Positions 44,859-57,070 of a DNA stretch of 64,000 nt are shown here, piece by piece. Location of the stretch: the NCBI GenBank assembly GCA_002917075.1, contig NTMA01000090.1:62001-126000 (forward strand). Direction: 5' to 3'. The notes under the pieces are model-generated. The model made no database searches. It was not told the origin of the DNA and saw only the letters and a program-made list of their open reading frames with translations. Position 1 is the first letter of the stretch. Every line of letters begins with the position of its first letter. Made by a program: the position numbers and the translations under genes. Source of the DNA: Hawksworthiomyces lignivorus (taxonomy: Eukaryota; Ascomycota; Sordariomycetes; Ophiostomatales; Ophiostomataceae).

Positions 44859-45977
44859 ATGTTGAAGAGGGACGAGACAGTCATCCCCGCCATTTGTTTC
44901 GACATCTGCAGTATGTACCTCTTGCCTCTATTTTGCCTCCGTTCTTTTTTCTGACTTTCCCGCCAACCGTAAGACGAGGCGTACCTTGATGCGCAACGTA
45001 TCGGCAAGGTCCCTGCCCTTTGCGATTCGACCTCAGCATTCGTGACCGATTACAATGGCTGCACTACCTGCGTAGATGCAAATAGTAACAATACTTCGAT
45101 TGCTGGTGACTATATCAGCCAGGAGTTTGGGCAGTTCCTCAGCTACTGTGAGGTTGTCCCCGCCGTCTCCATCTCCGACGTGTCCAGCTCGTCGATTACC
45201 TTCTCCACCGCGGAAACCATCCTCACCCAGACCGACGGTGTTGTCACCACCCTCCACTACGTTGTGCAAGACGCGCCCACTACGCAGTTCCATGTTTCAC
45301 AGTCGCAGAGGTCTGGGCTGCCCTCGTCGACCTCCCTATCTGCTACGACGAACACAAGCACACCAAGCCATGTTTGTAAGTAAGAGATGGAAAGGAAAGA
45401 GCAAAAATTAAAAAGGGAAGGACAAAGAACCAATAAAAATTTAGGCAGAGTAATAAAAGTATGGAGGAACACATAAGCGGGAGCGACACATTGACGAAAA
45501 GAAAAAGCTAATGGTCCAGTGAGCACCGGCGCCAAGGCCGGTATCAGCATTGGCGCCATTGCTGGCTTCACGCTGATTGCTAGCCTCATAATCTACCTCG
45601 TCTGGAGGGTCCGGCGCGATGCACTGGCCAAGAAGCGGAATGCCGCGACGGGCCAAGGCCAGGCACAGGAGGGCTACACCAAGCCTGAGCTGGCCGCCAA
45701 CGAGATCGACTCGAAAAAGACTGCCAGGGAGATGGATGGGGACCAGGTAATTTACGAGATGGACAGTCTGGCGTCGCTGCACGACCACCGACAGCAGCAG
45801 CAGGCGCCCGTGGAGATGCTGGGAAGTGTGCCCGCCCTCCCGGACAACCGTCTAGTGCCAAACTTGACCTACCTGGCTCCCGAGCAGGCTGCCCTGACGG
45901 AAGGTGTGGAATCAATACCGCCACTTGGCACAATACAACAAGATACACCAGGTGATGCTAGGTTGGCTGAGGTTTAG
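44859..45977 (+). CDS. Membrane-anchored surface glycoprotein-like protein
   Basis: Predicted 303-residue single-pass protein. Exons 44859-44910, 44974-45375 and 45520-45977 (introns of 63 and 144 bp). Order of parts: a Cys-containing ectodomain (CFDICNEAYLDAQ, VPALCDS, DYNGCTTCVDAN), a Ser/Thr-rich stalk, a transmembrane helix in exon 3 starting GISIGAIAGFTLIASLI, a basic stop-transfer WRVRR, and a Gln/Pro-rich cytosolic tail. Fungal wall sensors and LPXF-like surface proteins share this plan. ATG 44859 has a strong context (GCCACCATG) but no signal peptide follows; a spliced upstream exon with one is possible, since CTCAACAG lies just before. Function unknown. Confidence 0.65.
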
Positions 45978-47647
45978 GTTTGGCAGGGTCGGCAGGACAG
46001 CCTCAATTAGCTAGGACGGACTAAATGGGACGCGGATGAGTGAAGTGCGGTAGCCGACATAGGCTCGCGTGTTGTATTTTCTACCTAATGAACTTGTCTT
46101 CCAGAAGATTATAGTCGGATCAACTTAATGTATATCTTTGCAATTTTGCTATGCTTGCCAGACGATTGTCAAGTGTGTGTAGATTCTAGGCTTGGTAGCA
46201 CGCCAACTGTATTGAACTAGATATTCATACGGGTAAGCTGCCGACAAGTTAGGAATACCGAAGGCATTCGTCCCGGTTTTAGGCATTTTATAGAAGGCTG
46301 CATTATGCTTTGTTATAAACGCATATGCCATGCTCAACTATTAATTGTTAGCTCCGTTGTTATCTGCCAGGCAAAAACGCTCATCGAAAAATTTCTTTTT
46401 TACCAAGCATCAACGCTGGATACTTTCACACTAGCGCTAAGCACCTCTGCACAGAGGCTGCGCTTCGTGCCTAGCCAGGCCATTAATGCCTGCGCTGCAT
46501 GCGCCACGACTTCAAGCAAGGGACTTGAAAAAGGACCAGGGGGAATGGCCCCACAAGGCCACTGAACACACTGCTGTGACCTGTTGCCCTACTAAAGTGA
46601 TCTGAATGAAATCTACCTGCCTCCCCCCCATTTTACGAGAAGCTTTCATTCTCTCCTCCTGTCGGCTCTACCCGGGCCTTTCCAAGAAGATTTCATCTTC
46701 GATCTTGATTAGATTTTATTTTCACAATCTTGTCTGACTACCCTGACCATCTTGGTATATTTTAGCTTGGGGGTGGATTTCATTTCTAGATTTCATTTTT
46801 ATCAGTTATTTAGGATCCATTATTGACAGCCAAACCACGTTTAATATCATACATATATCTAAATAAATAATTGAACACTTGAAGGTATTTAATTATATAC
46901 ATACGATTAAACTTTTTTTTATTTATTAAGAATTATAGCTGATGTTTAAGACCCAATGAATTAGAACTAATTAGAACTTAGTTTCAAGTGAATTTAATGA
47001 GGATATAATAGAACATAAAATAGGTCAGGCTTCGGTGAGATATTTTGAGTCTTATGGCCAGAACCTAAATTAGAAATAGCGATAATTCTTCCCAACGAGT
47101 CAGTCACTCTCTGTCGGGAGATGTCAGCTAGTGGCTCAAGTGACGGAGGACATTAGAATGCCACATCAGATACTACCACGACTGTATACGACTCGCTGGT
47201 GGCAATTCTTAGATGCAAGCAACTCAGTGAGCCAGTGCTAAGACGAGGTCGAAAACGCAAACCTTATAGAAGTATTCAAATATTTTAATATTTGTGCTGC
47301 TTTTGAATTACACTTAAGAAGGATTTATTGATTGTAGTGTGCTTCAGCTTGTTAGTATTAAGATAATACCACTGACGGAGTTTTTATGATTCTCCCTTGA
47401 ACCCAACAGATAATACTTCACAATAACTTCCAGCTCTGCTGCGGTCGAACCAGACCAAAAAAAAAGTGTCCATTCTAGGACGCGAGAACTTGAAACTCAA
47501 AGTTAAGATAGCTGCACATATACGCCATGATACAGTATAGGACAAAAATACATATTTTGTTCATAACCTCTTACTTAACCGCCTTCCATGATTCTATAAA
47601 TAGAGCCTTTACAACTTGGTAGCAGTGTTAAACTAACCGATTTATTG
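45978..47647. other. AT-rich intergenic region
   Basis: About 1.7 kb, strongly AT-rich from about 46600. No gene or repeat recognised. Confidence 0.5.
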
Positions 47648-48500
47648 TTACTTCGAACTCTCTGCGACCTCCGGATCTCGTTGCTCTCGTAGAAATTCCA
47701 CCCGGCGGGCGATTGCTTCAGCAGTCAATTCTGGCTGGGAGGAGACACAAAATTTGCCCTCTGCAATCTAAGATATCATAACTCGACACCCTTCATCTAA
47801 GTCTATGCTATGTTCCCCTAGTAGATTATCTATTGCTTTCCGACATGCAGCCACGCTGTCTGGCTCTCCTCGTCCAGCTTGCGACTCGAAGATGCTTGTC
47901 TTGAGCATGTCAGGCAGGACAGAACAGACGTGAATAAGGATGCCCTTCAACTTCATCTCCAGGAACAAGCCTTCCGAGAATGCTTAGACTGCGTGCTTGG
48001 TGAGAATGTAAGCAGTTTGTGTAGGCATGACACCAAATGATCCAACGCTTCCCAGGTTAGCCACCCAGCATTCATCACCCGATTCGATCATTCTTGGAAC
48101 AAAAGCTCTAAATCCATGGACAACGCCTCAGATGTTGATGTCCAAGGTCGCATCCTAGCGCTCTGAAGGGATTTCCCAGATGAGGCCCATCGTTTCGATG
48201 CCTGTATTGTTAATAAGGAGTCCAACGCTGTTGTGTTTCTTGAAGATTTCGTCTGCAAGTCTATCGAGCTGAGAAGGCTTTGAAACTTCTATGGCCATAG
48301 CCTCGGCAGAGCCACCAGATTCTTTGATTGCATTAGCAGTATTCTCTGCACGCTCGAGAGAGACATCCGTGACATAGACTGTCATTCCCAGCTGAGCGGC
48401 TCTACGGGCAAGCCCAGAGCCAATACCAGTGCCGGCACCGGTGATAACAGCAACACCTCCGGCGAGTTTTTTTCTCAGCATCAGATGAAGCAGGCATCAT
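47648..48500 (-). pseudogene. Short-chain dehydrogenase relic, nearly full length
   Basis: Reads as an SDR from ATG 48500 to TAA 47650-47648. The coenzyme loop TGAGTGIGSG, INNTG, catalytic Ser in NLGSVGSFG and the catalytic pair in TAYILTK are all present. One extra A in an A-run near 48470 breaks the frame after AEKK. In-frame stops follow near 48152 (after IPSER), 48131 (after DINI), 47987 (after TKHAV) and 47778. At least two of these stops sit where related proteins have Trp, as expected for TGG to TAG/TGA changes. Length fits the 250-290 residue family. Recently dead rather than fragmentary. Confidence 0.82.
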
Positions 48501-48901
48501 AATTTTGACAGAGGTTAGAAGATAAATGGCTCTATGGAATAAGCGCTCTGCTTCTATTACCAAGGCAAGTCTTGAGCTACTCTTGCAAAGACAAAGCAGG
48601 ACCATCATTATTATACCTAGACATGTAAAATTTGGGACGGGATTCTCGCCAGCCCCTCTCCGAACTGACAAATAGTAATGACTCACACATCTGCATCTCG
48701 CCTCAGATCGTAATTCAAGCACTAGGTCTAGTACAGAGCATAAGATTATCTGTACTAGTATTCACAGAATTAATAGATAACATCTAATAATAAATAGCAT
48801 AATCATATAACGGGTGTTCTAGCGAAATATTACCGGAGTTTTCGAGTGCTGCTATCCCATCATAGAGAAAAGCGCCCGATGAAAAAGTGAGCAACTCCAG
48901 C
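48501..48901. other. Spacer between two pseudogenes
   Basis: Upstream flank of the SDR relic. Nothing recognised. Confidence 0.4.
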
Positions 48902-49973
48902 CTAGCAACTCTCCCTATCATTATTATAGCCTTTCTTGTGATGGCTGAACCCATGCACCGCATCTGGAAACTCCTGTACGCTTACATTTCGATCTGCGGC
49001 TTGCAGTTTCCTAACGTACTTCTCAGTCTCCACTTTCAAGCAATCTTTCCCAGCAATAATACACAATACAGGTGGCAGTTAGAGAGAGCGAAGTAGCACT
49101 TCATTGGCGTCTACCGGGGCGATAAATATCTGCCCTTTGTTCACGTATGGTGGAAGATATGATGTTTCCATTAGGCTTGCCACCCATACTGGTATGCTGG
49201 CTGCTCGCACCTCTTCACTACAGGCATTGTAGCGATTCGCGCATGGCCTGTTAGTGGAAAGACTGGGGTAGAGGAGTACTTGCCCGACCTGATGAAAAGT
49301 CTTAGGTAGTGCCTTTCTATATCGAGCACAGGGTCCTGATGTAAAGCTCAAAAGTATTATTAATACCGTCGTGAGATTTCCGCCTACTGAATTCCCCATG
49401 ACTGCGATGCGCGAGGGATCAATCGTTACTCCAATGATGTTGCTAGTCTGCGGATCTGTTACCCATCAAAGAACTTCATACAGTTGCAAGAGAGCATAAG
49501 GATAAGGATGCCTTGGAGCCTTAGCGTAGTCGACCGAAATTACGACTGCGCCAACCTGTGATGATGTCAATACGGAGCTCCGGCTAAGTTTGAATGAATA
49601 GCCAAAAGAGCCAACAGACTTACATCGTTGCTCAACTTGCGATCGATGTGCTCGCCATCTGTGGGCTGGCCAAGGATGAAACCCCCGCCTTCTGCGACAA
49701 GAATAAGTGGAGCGATGCTATCAACCCAGAGCTGTGATGAGACTGCTTTGGCACATAGAGCGAGACCACAACAAAACCTTCACCTAGGGACGGAGTTTCT
49801 ACTCTATGAATCATATCAAATGAATCCCCGTTGCCCGATATGCGTGCGATGGCTTTCCGGAGAACCCAAGCAACTGTACACAGATACAAGGCGTAGAAAA
49901 CATTGTATCCAGCCCCCATGGCGATTTCAGGCGCAGGTATCAAGATTTGGTCTATATTGTCTTCCGACATCAC
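48902..49973 (-). pseudogene. GDXG alpha/beta-hydrolase (acetyl-esterase-like) relic
   Basis: Minus-strand fragments of a hormone-sensitive-lipase-type esterase: N-terminus near 49973, LILVAEGGGFILGQPTD near 49660-49720 (EGGGF where the oxyanion motif is HGGGF), an intron ending TCACAG, VISVDYAKAPRHPYP near 49500-49540, a stop near 49465, GNSVGGN near 49385-49400 (usual GDSAGG nucleophile elbow), LLYPSLS near 49275-49295, and FPDAVHGFSH near 48940-48970 with the catalytic His. Frame changes separate the first, middle and last parts. All three catalytic regions survive in scrambled frames, so decay is moderate. Confidence 0.75.
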
Positions 49974-50905
49974 CCATGCACTGTTGAAGAGAATTTTTCA
50001 ACGTTGTAGATTAATGCAGGCAAAGAATTAGTTGACTTTTCGATGATTTTCTTAACATAATTTCGCTAATTGCAAGCTCTCGCCGAAGCTATATCGGAAA
50101 AATCCAAGAAGCAGGAGGCAAGTTTTGGGTGACTCGAGTCAGCGATGCTGACTCGACTATAATTCCAAGACATGAGCACCCAAGTCTAGTAAGCCAACTG
50201 TTTTAATGGAAATACTCCGATGTAAGTGAAAACTGCTCACTTAGACACTTTGGAGACAAGGAAAGCTATTAAGGTCATCGGAGGTAAGTCCATTTACCTG
50301 TGTGGTCTTATGCTTTCGCCTTTTTGGGTATTATTCTCTGGCGTGCGGAACTTACTGGAGCCGGCCACGAGCACGATAAAATTCCATATAATCCCCATAT
50401 CTAAGGACAGTCTAAGCCCTTCTGTATACTAAACCTACAGTGAACTACACCATAAACTGAGTCAATATACCTGAGTCAGAGTTCGCCTAAGGTCCGGTGA
50501 ATGCAGGCGAGTGTCAGTCAGAGTACTAAGGATCAAGGACACGTTAACTACGCGAAGACGCCATGTAACACCACTTACGTGGCCTAGACACTTACACAAA
50601 CAGTATAAAAACCAAAGCTTTAAAAGAGAAAATGTTAAGGAGTGATTTGTGGACTAGATGGAGATAGTACGAAAGTGAGAAGTATATTACTAACTATACT
50701 CAAAGGAATACAAGACTGAGTCATAGTCGCCTTTCTTGGGAAGTTATATTTTATGACATTTAGATATATGTATTATAACCTGTGATTTATATGCTCTACT
50801 TCTGCTAGACCGAAAAGTGTAACAAATAATTTGTTTTTTTTTATTAATAGGATAACGTACAGTTAATATTAGGATATACTAATTAATAATAACATGGGAC
50901 TTAAC
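49974..50905. other. Intergenic spacer
   Basis: No gene or repeat recognised; AT-rich toward 50880. Confidence 0.5.
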
Positions 50906-51084
50906 TGTCAAGCTAGTTTGAGTAGAGCTATTGATTAGGAGAGGCTAAAAAGGATATCCTAGAGGGAGGCAGGGCGAGGAGCCCTCTCTATATAGTGCTA
51001 TATACAGTGTATCACCACGGTATTCAAGTGATAGGCATACGGTATCAACCTACAGGCATGGTATTATATAAGCACTGCTCAACA
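50906..51084 (+). mobile_element. Solo-LTR-like element A, copy 4 (179 bp)
   Basis: Same termini and length as copy 1. Perfect 5-bp duplication TTAAC at 50901-50905 and 51085-51089. This is the least changed copy together with copy 1. Confidence 0.82.
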
Positions 51085-51340
51085 TTAACTACTTCTGTCG
51101 CCTCGGACATAGACACCACAGCCAGTTAAGTGAGGCGGAGGACCGCAGAGGGAGCCATCGCTGTCTGAAACCATTTGATTGAATTACTGAATATCACGTT
51201 TTTTTTAATGGTCAACATCGAGGTTATCATTTTTATACCTCGGGGGGATACCTTTTTCTACAGTGGAGCAAGAATCTTTCAGATGAGCCTTACATCAATC
51301 CACTGCTTCACGCACCAACGAACTATATCACTCCTGATAT

Positions 51341-53739
51341 CTAATAGGCCACTAGTGTGTTCAATCCATCTAGTTCACGGTCAAAGTTCCGATGCTGCAC
51401 AATGCTGCCAAAGAAAGCCTTGGTAAAGTCCTTATCTGGTTCTGAGATTGTTATAACGCCGTAGCCTTGCACTAATCTTTTGCTCTTGGATAACTCAATG
51501 TCAGGTACATCAGCTAAGGCCTCTTGAAGTAAGCCAACGGCTTCACCAGTTGCACCAATAGTTTTCAGATGACCGAACGCCTCCCGCAACCAGTGAAACA
51601 CGCGACCCTTCATTCGTTTCTGAGTAAGAGCCTCAACCGAGGCCTTGCCTCCGGGGATGAAGACGGCATCCACCATCGTTGAGCGGAATCCCTCAAGATG
51701 GTGATCTGGATTTGTTCCCTTTGAGGCATTAGCCCCGAAAATTTGGCGACGTTTAGTGCCGATGATGACAGGTACGGCCTTCTCGGCTGCCAAACTGAAC
51801 CTCATCGCATCAAAGGCCACTGAATCGAAACCGTCACCAATAATTATGGCAACGCGGCGACCGGCAATGGTGGGCGATGACGGCGGGAAGTCAAACTGCG
51901 ACAGACCGGGAGCCTTCTTCCCATGATTACTGCAGCCAGAATTCTTGAGGGCCGCCATATTACTAGCAACTTCGCGACCGCTAGGTCCTTCGCCCGGCTC
52001 AATTCCATAGCCGTGGCCGGTAAGGCCAGCGGCAGCAGTCTTCCCCGTAGCGCTAGTACTGCTGGAAGCGGCGCCGCCTATGCCGGATTTTACTGCACCG
52101 GCTACCTTTTGAGCGATGCCACCGCCGCTCTGATCGCTGCCGTCGCTGCTGCCGTCGACCATTTCGGCAACAGTTTGGGCTAAGCCGTCATCAATATCAG
52201 CTAATTTTTCTACCATACGCACGTATACGAGCGGATCATCACAGTGATCAAGCTCGAAGGCAAACGCGTTCGCTACATGGTTCTTCTCGACGCGCGACAG
52301 GCTGTTGTAGAAAAGCTGTGCCTGGCTGAGGTGCTCGCGGAACTTGGGCGACAGCGTGCGCGCCTTGATACCGGCGATCTTGGCTGCATATTCGGCGTAA
52401 CCGCCATCTTCGGATGTGGCTGGCGGCTGTGAGTTGTAGCGGTTGGGCCAATAGTTTACATTTCCAGGAGTAATAGTATGGCGCAAGGCGCCATCGCGGT
52501 TAAAGTTAAGTACGGGACAGACGGGGCGGTTGATAGGTAGCTCCTCCCAGTTAATTCCAAGACGACTGATCTGGGTATCGAAATACGAAAAATTGCGGCC
52601 TTGTAGGAGAGGGTCGTCTGAATGCCCAATGCCTGGCACGACATGGCTAGTGCAGAAGGCGGCTTGCTCCGTCTGTGGGAAGAATTCGTCCACATTACGG
52701 TTGAGTTCAAACTCGGCAAAGTAGCGGACAGGTACTTGATCCTCCGGCCACACCTTTGTGGCATCGAGGATGTCAAAGTCGAAGCAATGCTCGTCGGCTT
52801 CGGGTATCACCTGGATCCCGAATCGCCAGCGTGGAAACACACCGTTGGCAATGGCTTCCATCAAGTCCTTGCGGTGGAAGTCCGGGTCCTGGCCTGCCAA
52901 CTTGAGCGCCTCATCCCACACGAGCGAATGTACGCCCAGCACTGGCGTGTAGTGAAACTTGACGAAATGTCTTTCGCCAGCTGTGTTCACCAGTGTGAAC
53001 GTGTTCACGCCGAAGCCCTGCATCATGCGATAGGAACGTGGGATTGCTCGGTCTGACATGGCCCACATAAACATATGGGTAGCTTCAGGGTGCATATACA
53101 TGAAGTCCCAGAAGTTGTTGTGTGCCGTTTGTGCCTGAGGCACCTCGTTGTGCGGTTCTGGTTTTCCTGCGTGGATCACGTCCGGGAATTTGATTGCGTC
53201 TTGGATGAAGAATACTGGGATATTGTTGCCCACAAGATCCCAGATGCCCTCTGCCGTATAAAACTTGATGGCAAACCCGCGGACATCACGCACCGTGTCT
53301 GCGCTGCCACGGCTGCCCAACACCGTTGAGAAACGCACAAAAATCGGAGTTTCACGTCCTGTGTCTGTCAAGACAGGGGCCTTCGTTAGATCGCTGATGT
53401 TCTCTAGCACCCGAAACGTGCCAAACGCCCCGGTACCACGAGCATGCACGACACGTTCAGGGATGCGCTCATGGTCGAAACGGTGAATCTACAAAGCATG
53501 CGACGAAGTCAGAATTTCGACAGCAAACCTTGTCAAGCCAAGATCTTTCTAGCACGAACCTTCTCCCGTGCAAGTGGGTCCTCAAGTGTATTAGGCCCAA
53601 TGCGGTCTTTGTCCACGATCCGCAGCCAATGGTCATTATTGGACTGTCGCACACCATAATCAGATGTAAGCTTCGATTCGTTGTTCACATCGATGATATT
53701 TCGCCGCATGTCTTCAAATTTGTCACTGCGGGAAGTCAT
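51341..53739 (-). CDS. Large-subunit catalase with C-terminal DJ-1-like domain
   Basis: Predicted 775-residue haem catalase that decomposes hydrogen peroxide. Exons 53739-53560 and 53488-51341 with a 71-bp intron (GTTCGT donor, TGTAG acceptor) joining LAREK to IHRFDHERIPE. Distal His is H75 in VVHARGTGAFG, the essential Asn about N148 in LVGNNIPVFF, and the haem-ligand Tyr about Y362 in RNFSYFDTQISRLG. A Ser/Gly/Ala-rich linker of about 60 residues precedes the class I amidotransferase/DJ-1-like domain (from about residue 617, RRVAIIIGDGFDSVAFDAM). Without a signal peptide it resembles intracellular spore-type catalases such as Aspergillus CatA, not the secreted ones. Neighbours are a solo LTR and an AT-rich tract. 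Confidence 0.93.
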
Positions 53740-55788
53740 GTTGTCGAATTAAATTGATGATCACTCTCTATGTAAGGAGCATGTCTAGTTGTTTAATTCA
53801 AGGCGCTGGAGCTGCCCAAATCACAGATTCCTTGGCTTTCTCTCTTGTCTTTTATATTTCGATAAAGAATCTGAAATATCCAATATTTTAGAACTAATTT
53901 GTAGACTTTTCACCGATTTTCTAGTTTTGACGTCAACGATAAGAGTACACCCGTCAGCATGGCTTCTTTTAGTTGACGTATCGCTGCCGCCGATCTTTTT
54001 CTCCAAGCTTTCAGATCATGACTATGACGCATCAAACTGGGCGCCATTTTTATAACAATGTGCATAAATGGACACTCTATTGCGCAAAATAAATGAGGAT
54101 TTCGACGAAGGGCAGCTAACTCAATTACGACGCCATATAATTTAGAGGGTTTCTTTTCGGTTGTGGGATAACTACGAACATTTTGTAATGTCACGAAAAA
54201 ACAAACCCATCAGGATTTTGTAAGACGTAGAGCTTAAACTAAAATAGGGTTAGACTTCGATTACGTCTTTTACACGTCTATTCCAAAGATATGGACCTTG
54301 TTTTTTACAACCACTAACGTATCTTTAGGGTTGTCATTTATTATTTCCTTCCAGAGATTCTCCTCACGATACAGAGATTCTCCTTTTAAGATCCTCTTTA
54401 AATGGGGATTTTCTCCATTTGAGAATATTTCTTTTCCTAAAGGATATTCTTTAAGGGAATATCTCTTGAAGAGATTTTTTTTTTTTTTTGGAGAACCTTA
54501 GTTGAGAGGGGATATTTTCTTTTGGGAGAATTCTAAACTTGTAAAGATATTTTCCTCGGGAGAATTCTTGGTTTATAAGGATATTCTTCTTTTGAGAGAA
54601 TCTCGGATTTAAAGAGTTATTCTTCTGTAAGGGGTGTAATAAGTGTTAGTGGATCTCGAGAGAAATATATTGTTTCGATAATTAGATTTTTTGAGAATTT
54701 TCCGAAACTTTTTTCTTAATTAGATATTGTTGAGCTACAGCACCTACCGCACTATAGAGCGACAGGGCACAGCAAAGTAAACACTAAAAGATTAGGGCCT
54801 TTCAGGGTATAAACGGCCTGTAAGGCCCTGTAATATTGACAAATTTGACGTTAAACTTATAAATTCAATAATTAACCAACTAGTACAACTATAGGGACCA
54901 ATGTGGGACCGTTGAAAAAAGAACTTTCAGCTTCTTACAGTCCCACCAACTTCTTGGTACTCCAAGCATTGGATAAAGCTAGGGTGTTCACAAAGTTATT
55001 TTTTTTTTTCGCAAAATTATTTTTGTATAGAAAAATCAAAAATCGATTCATTAGTATGGTAATACTTTCCTTTAGCCCAACGGTCTACGCTCAAGCACCC
55101 TCAAAGGTAAATAAGCTTTAAGGGTAGATAAACGTCAAGGATAGACAAACGTCGAGGATAGTCAAGTTTTCCAATTGCCCTATATTGTTTTAGACTATAA
55201 CTAGACTAGATTCTAACCTACCTACTATCTGATAAACTATAATACCTTCCTGCTTAGAAAAATTCAACTTATTTAACAGTTATACGTATGTGAGCAGTAG
55301 GTCCAAGAATCCACCGTAAAAATACAATGTTAGGTTTAATATTATATTATAGTAATTTAAATTTATTATTAAATTAAAATATAAAATATAAAATATTTTA
55401 ATAATTAAAACACTTATAGATTCTTATCACTATATTTACTCCAAAAAGATTAAAATATTATTAAAAGACTTGAAGAAACTTTGTTATGATGAAGATAGAT
55501 TCAACGAGTATTGAATTCTTCTTATAACTTTAACCTATTTTAAAGCTGACATTTTGGCTCTTGTAGAGACCCGTCGGCGGCTAAGATTCTCCAACCTCGA
55601 CCCGAAATGCCGAGTCGTAGTGTCAAATTGATAGGTAGTTTAGTCATAACTTTCATAAGCAGAGCTGCAAGGATTGCTATAAAATACTGTAATGTCGATT
55701 TTGCCGATTTTGTCCATTTTTAAATATATAAGCCGATGAGACTCCGCGTCAATTGACATATGCTCGGCAACAATAGTATTAATCAATT
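53740..55788. other. AT-rich, RIP-like tract
   Basis: Two kilobases with very low GC, long A/T runs and no coding signal. It contains the 35-bp minisatellite annotated separately. Confidence 0.5.
54443..54635. repeat. Degenerate 35-bp minisatellite
   Basis: Units start with GATATT(T/C)T and contain GGGAGAATTCT-like cores at 54511, 54546, 54580 and 54615, spaced 34-35 bp. Weaker related units lie upstream at 54443 and 54471. Confidence 0.55.
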
Positions 55789-57070
55789 ATGATGGATAGT
55801 CTTAGACAACAAATCGACGTCTCGTCTTTAGAGGCTTATCTCCGGCTCAAGGTCCCGGCAATAACACTCCCACTATCGATGAAGCAGGTATGACTCTTTA
55901 CGCCCTCCTTCTGTAGGCATGTTTGCTAATATGATGGGTGATAGTTTAGCCAAGGCCAGTCTAACCCTACCTACCAGCTCACATCATCAACAGGTATTCG
56001 ATATGTCCTCCGCAAAAAACCTCCGGGAACTCTATTATCCGAAAACTCGCATAATATCGAACGGGAATATAGAATCATGCGTGCGCTGAAGCACACAGAC
56101 ATTCCTGTTCCTGATACTATATGTCTTTGCGAAGATAGTGCTATTATCGGCACACCGTTCTATATCATGAGCTTCATAGATGGGCGGATATTCGAGGATC
56201 CAGCTCTGCCAGAACTACAGCCCCGAGAGAGATTCGAGATGTACGTCATCCTCGTGGCCATGCAAAAGCTATAAGTAACTTATTATGAAATTAGATGGCG
56301 GAGCGCTACGAATTGTCTCGCCTGGGTGCATCAAGTTGATCTAAAAGCCAGTGGCCTGGTGAAATTTGAACAACCAACTGGCTTCTACGAGAGACAGATG
56401 AGAACACTTTCGAAGATACAAGAAGGTCAAAGCAGAGTTGTTAGCATCAGAGACGGAAAGAAAATTGGGAGCATTCGTCATCTTGTCGATATTCTTCGTT
56501 TCTTTCAGTGCATGCAACCACCGGATCGTGTGACACTGGTTCACGGAGACTTTAAGATTGATAATCTTGTGTTCCATAAAAGCGAGCCGAGGGTTATTGG
56601 GATACTAGAGTAAGTAAAACTCGTTGTGTCTGCCGGGTTTTCAACCAAAGTTCCTAATCGCAAGCAGCTGGGAAATGTCAACCATTGGTCATCCTCTTTC
56701 TGATCTTGTAAACCTCACAACACCTTATCTTGAAGTTGAACCGCGCCTTGGGCCCGGACGAGGGCGTGGACAAGCCGAGTTTCACGCTTCCACCGCTGCA
56801 GAGTCGGGTCTACCTCTTAGGCAACAGGTACTGGATTGGTACAGCCAAGCGGCGGGATGGAATGCATGTCCTCACATGGCCTGGGGTGATGCGTTTGGTA
56901 TGTTTAGAGCAACCATCATTGTGCAAGGCATCGCAGCTCGATATGCAATGGGTCAGGCATCAGGATTGGACGCGCAAGTCATTGCTGGTCAAGTGGCACC
57001 CTTTGCAGATTTCACGTTGAAGCTGGTTCGGAAGGCCCAGGAGCAGTACAGGTCAGACAATCATATTTGA
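55789..57070 (+). CDS. APH-fold phosphotransferase (ACAD11 N-domain / LvaA-like)
   Basis: Predicted 370-residue small-molecule kinase. Exons 55789-55887, 55945-56240, 56295-56609 and 56668-57070; introns 57, 54 and 58 bp with GTATGA, GTACGT and GTAAGT donors. The nucleotide-binding FSQGQSNPTYQL begins exon 2, the Brenner motif HGDFKIDN is at 215-222 (His215, Asp217, Asn222) and the metal-binding DWE starts at Asp237, followed by STIGHPLSDLVN. This subfamily includes the kinase domain of ACAD10/ACAD11 and bacterial LvaA, which phosphorylate the 4-hydroxyl of 4-hydroxyacyl-CoAs; aminoglycosides are an unlikely substrate. It heads four co-oriented genes that include a peroxisomal enoyl-CoA hydratase and an SDR, which suits acyl-CoA breakdown. 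The substrate is inferred. Confidence 0.85.

Noticed and set aside
51923..53486. Several plus-strand open frames opposite the catalase
   Set aside because: They are antisense shadows of a strongly conserved coding frame.
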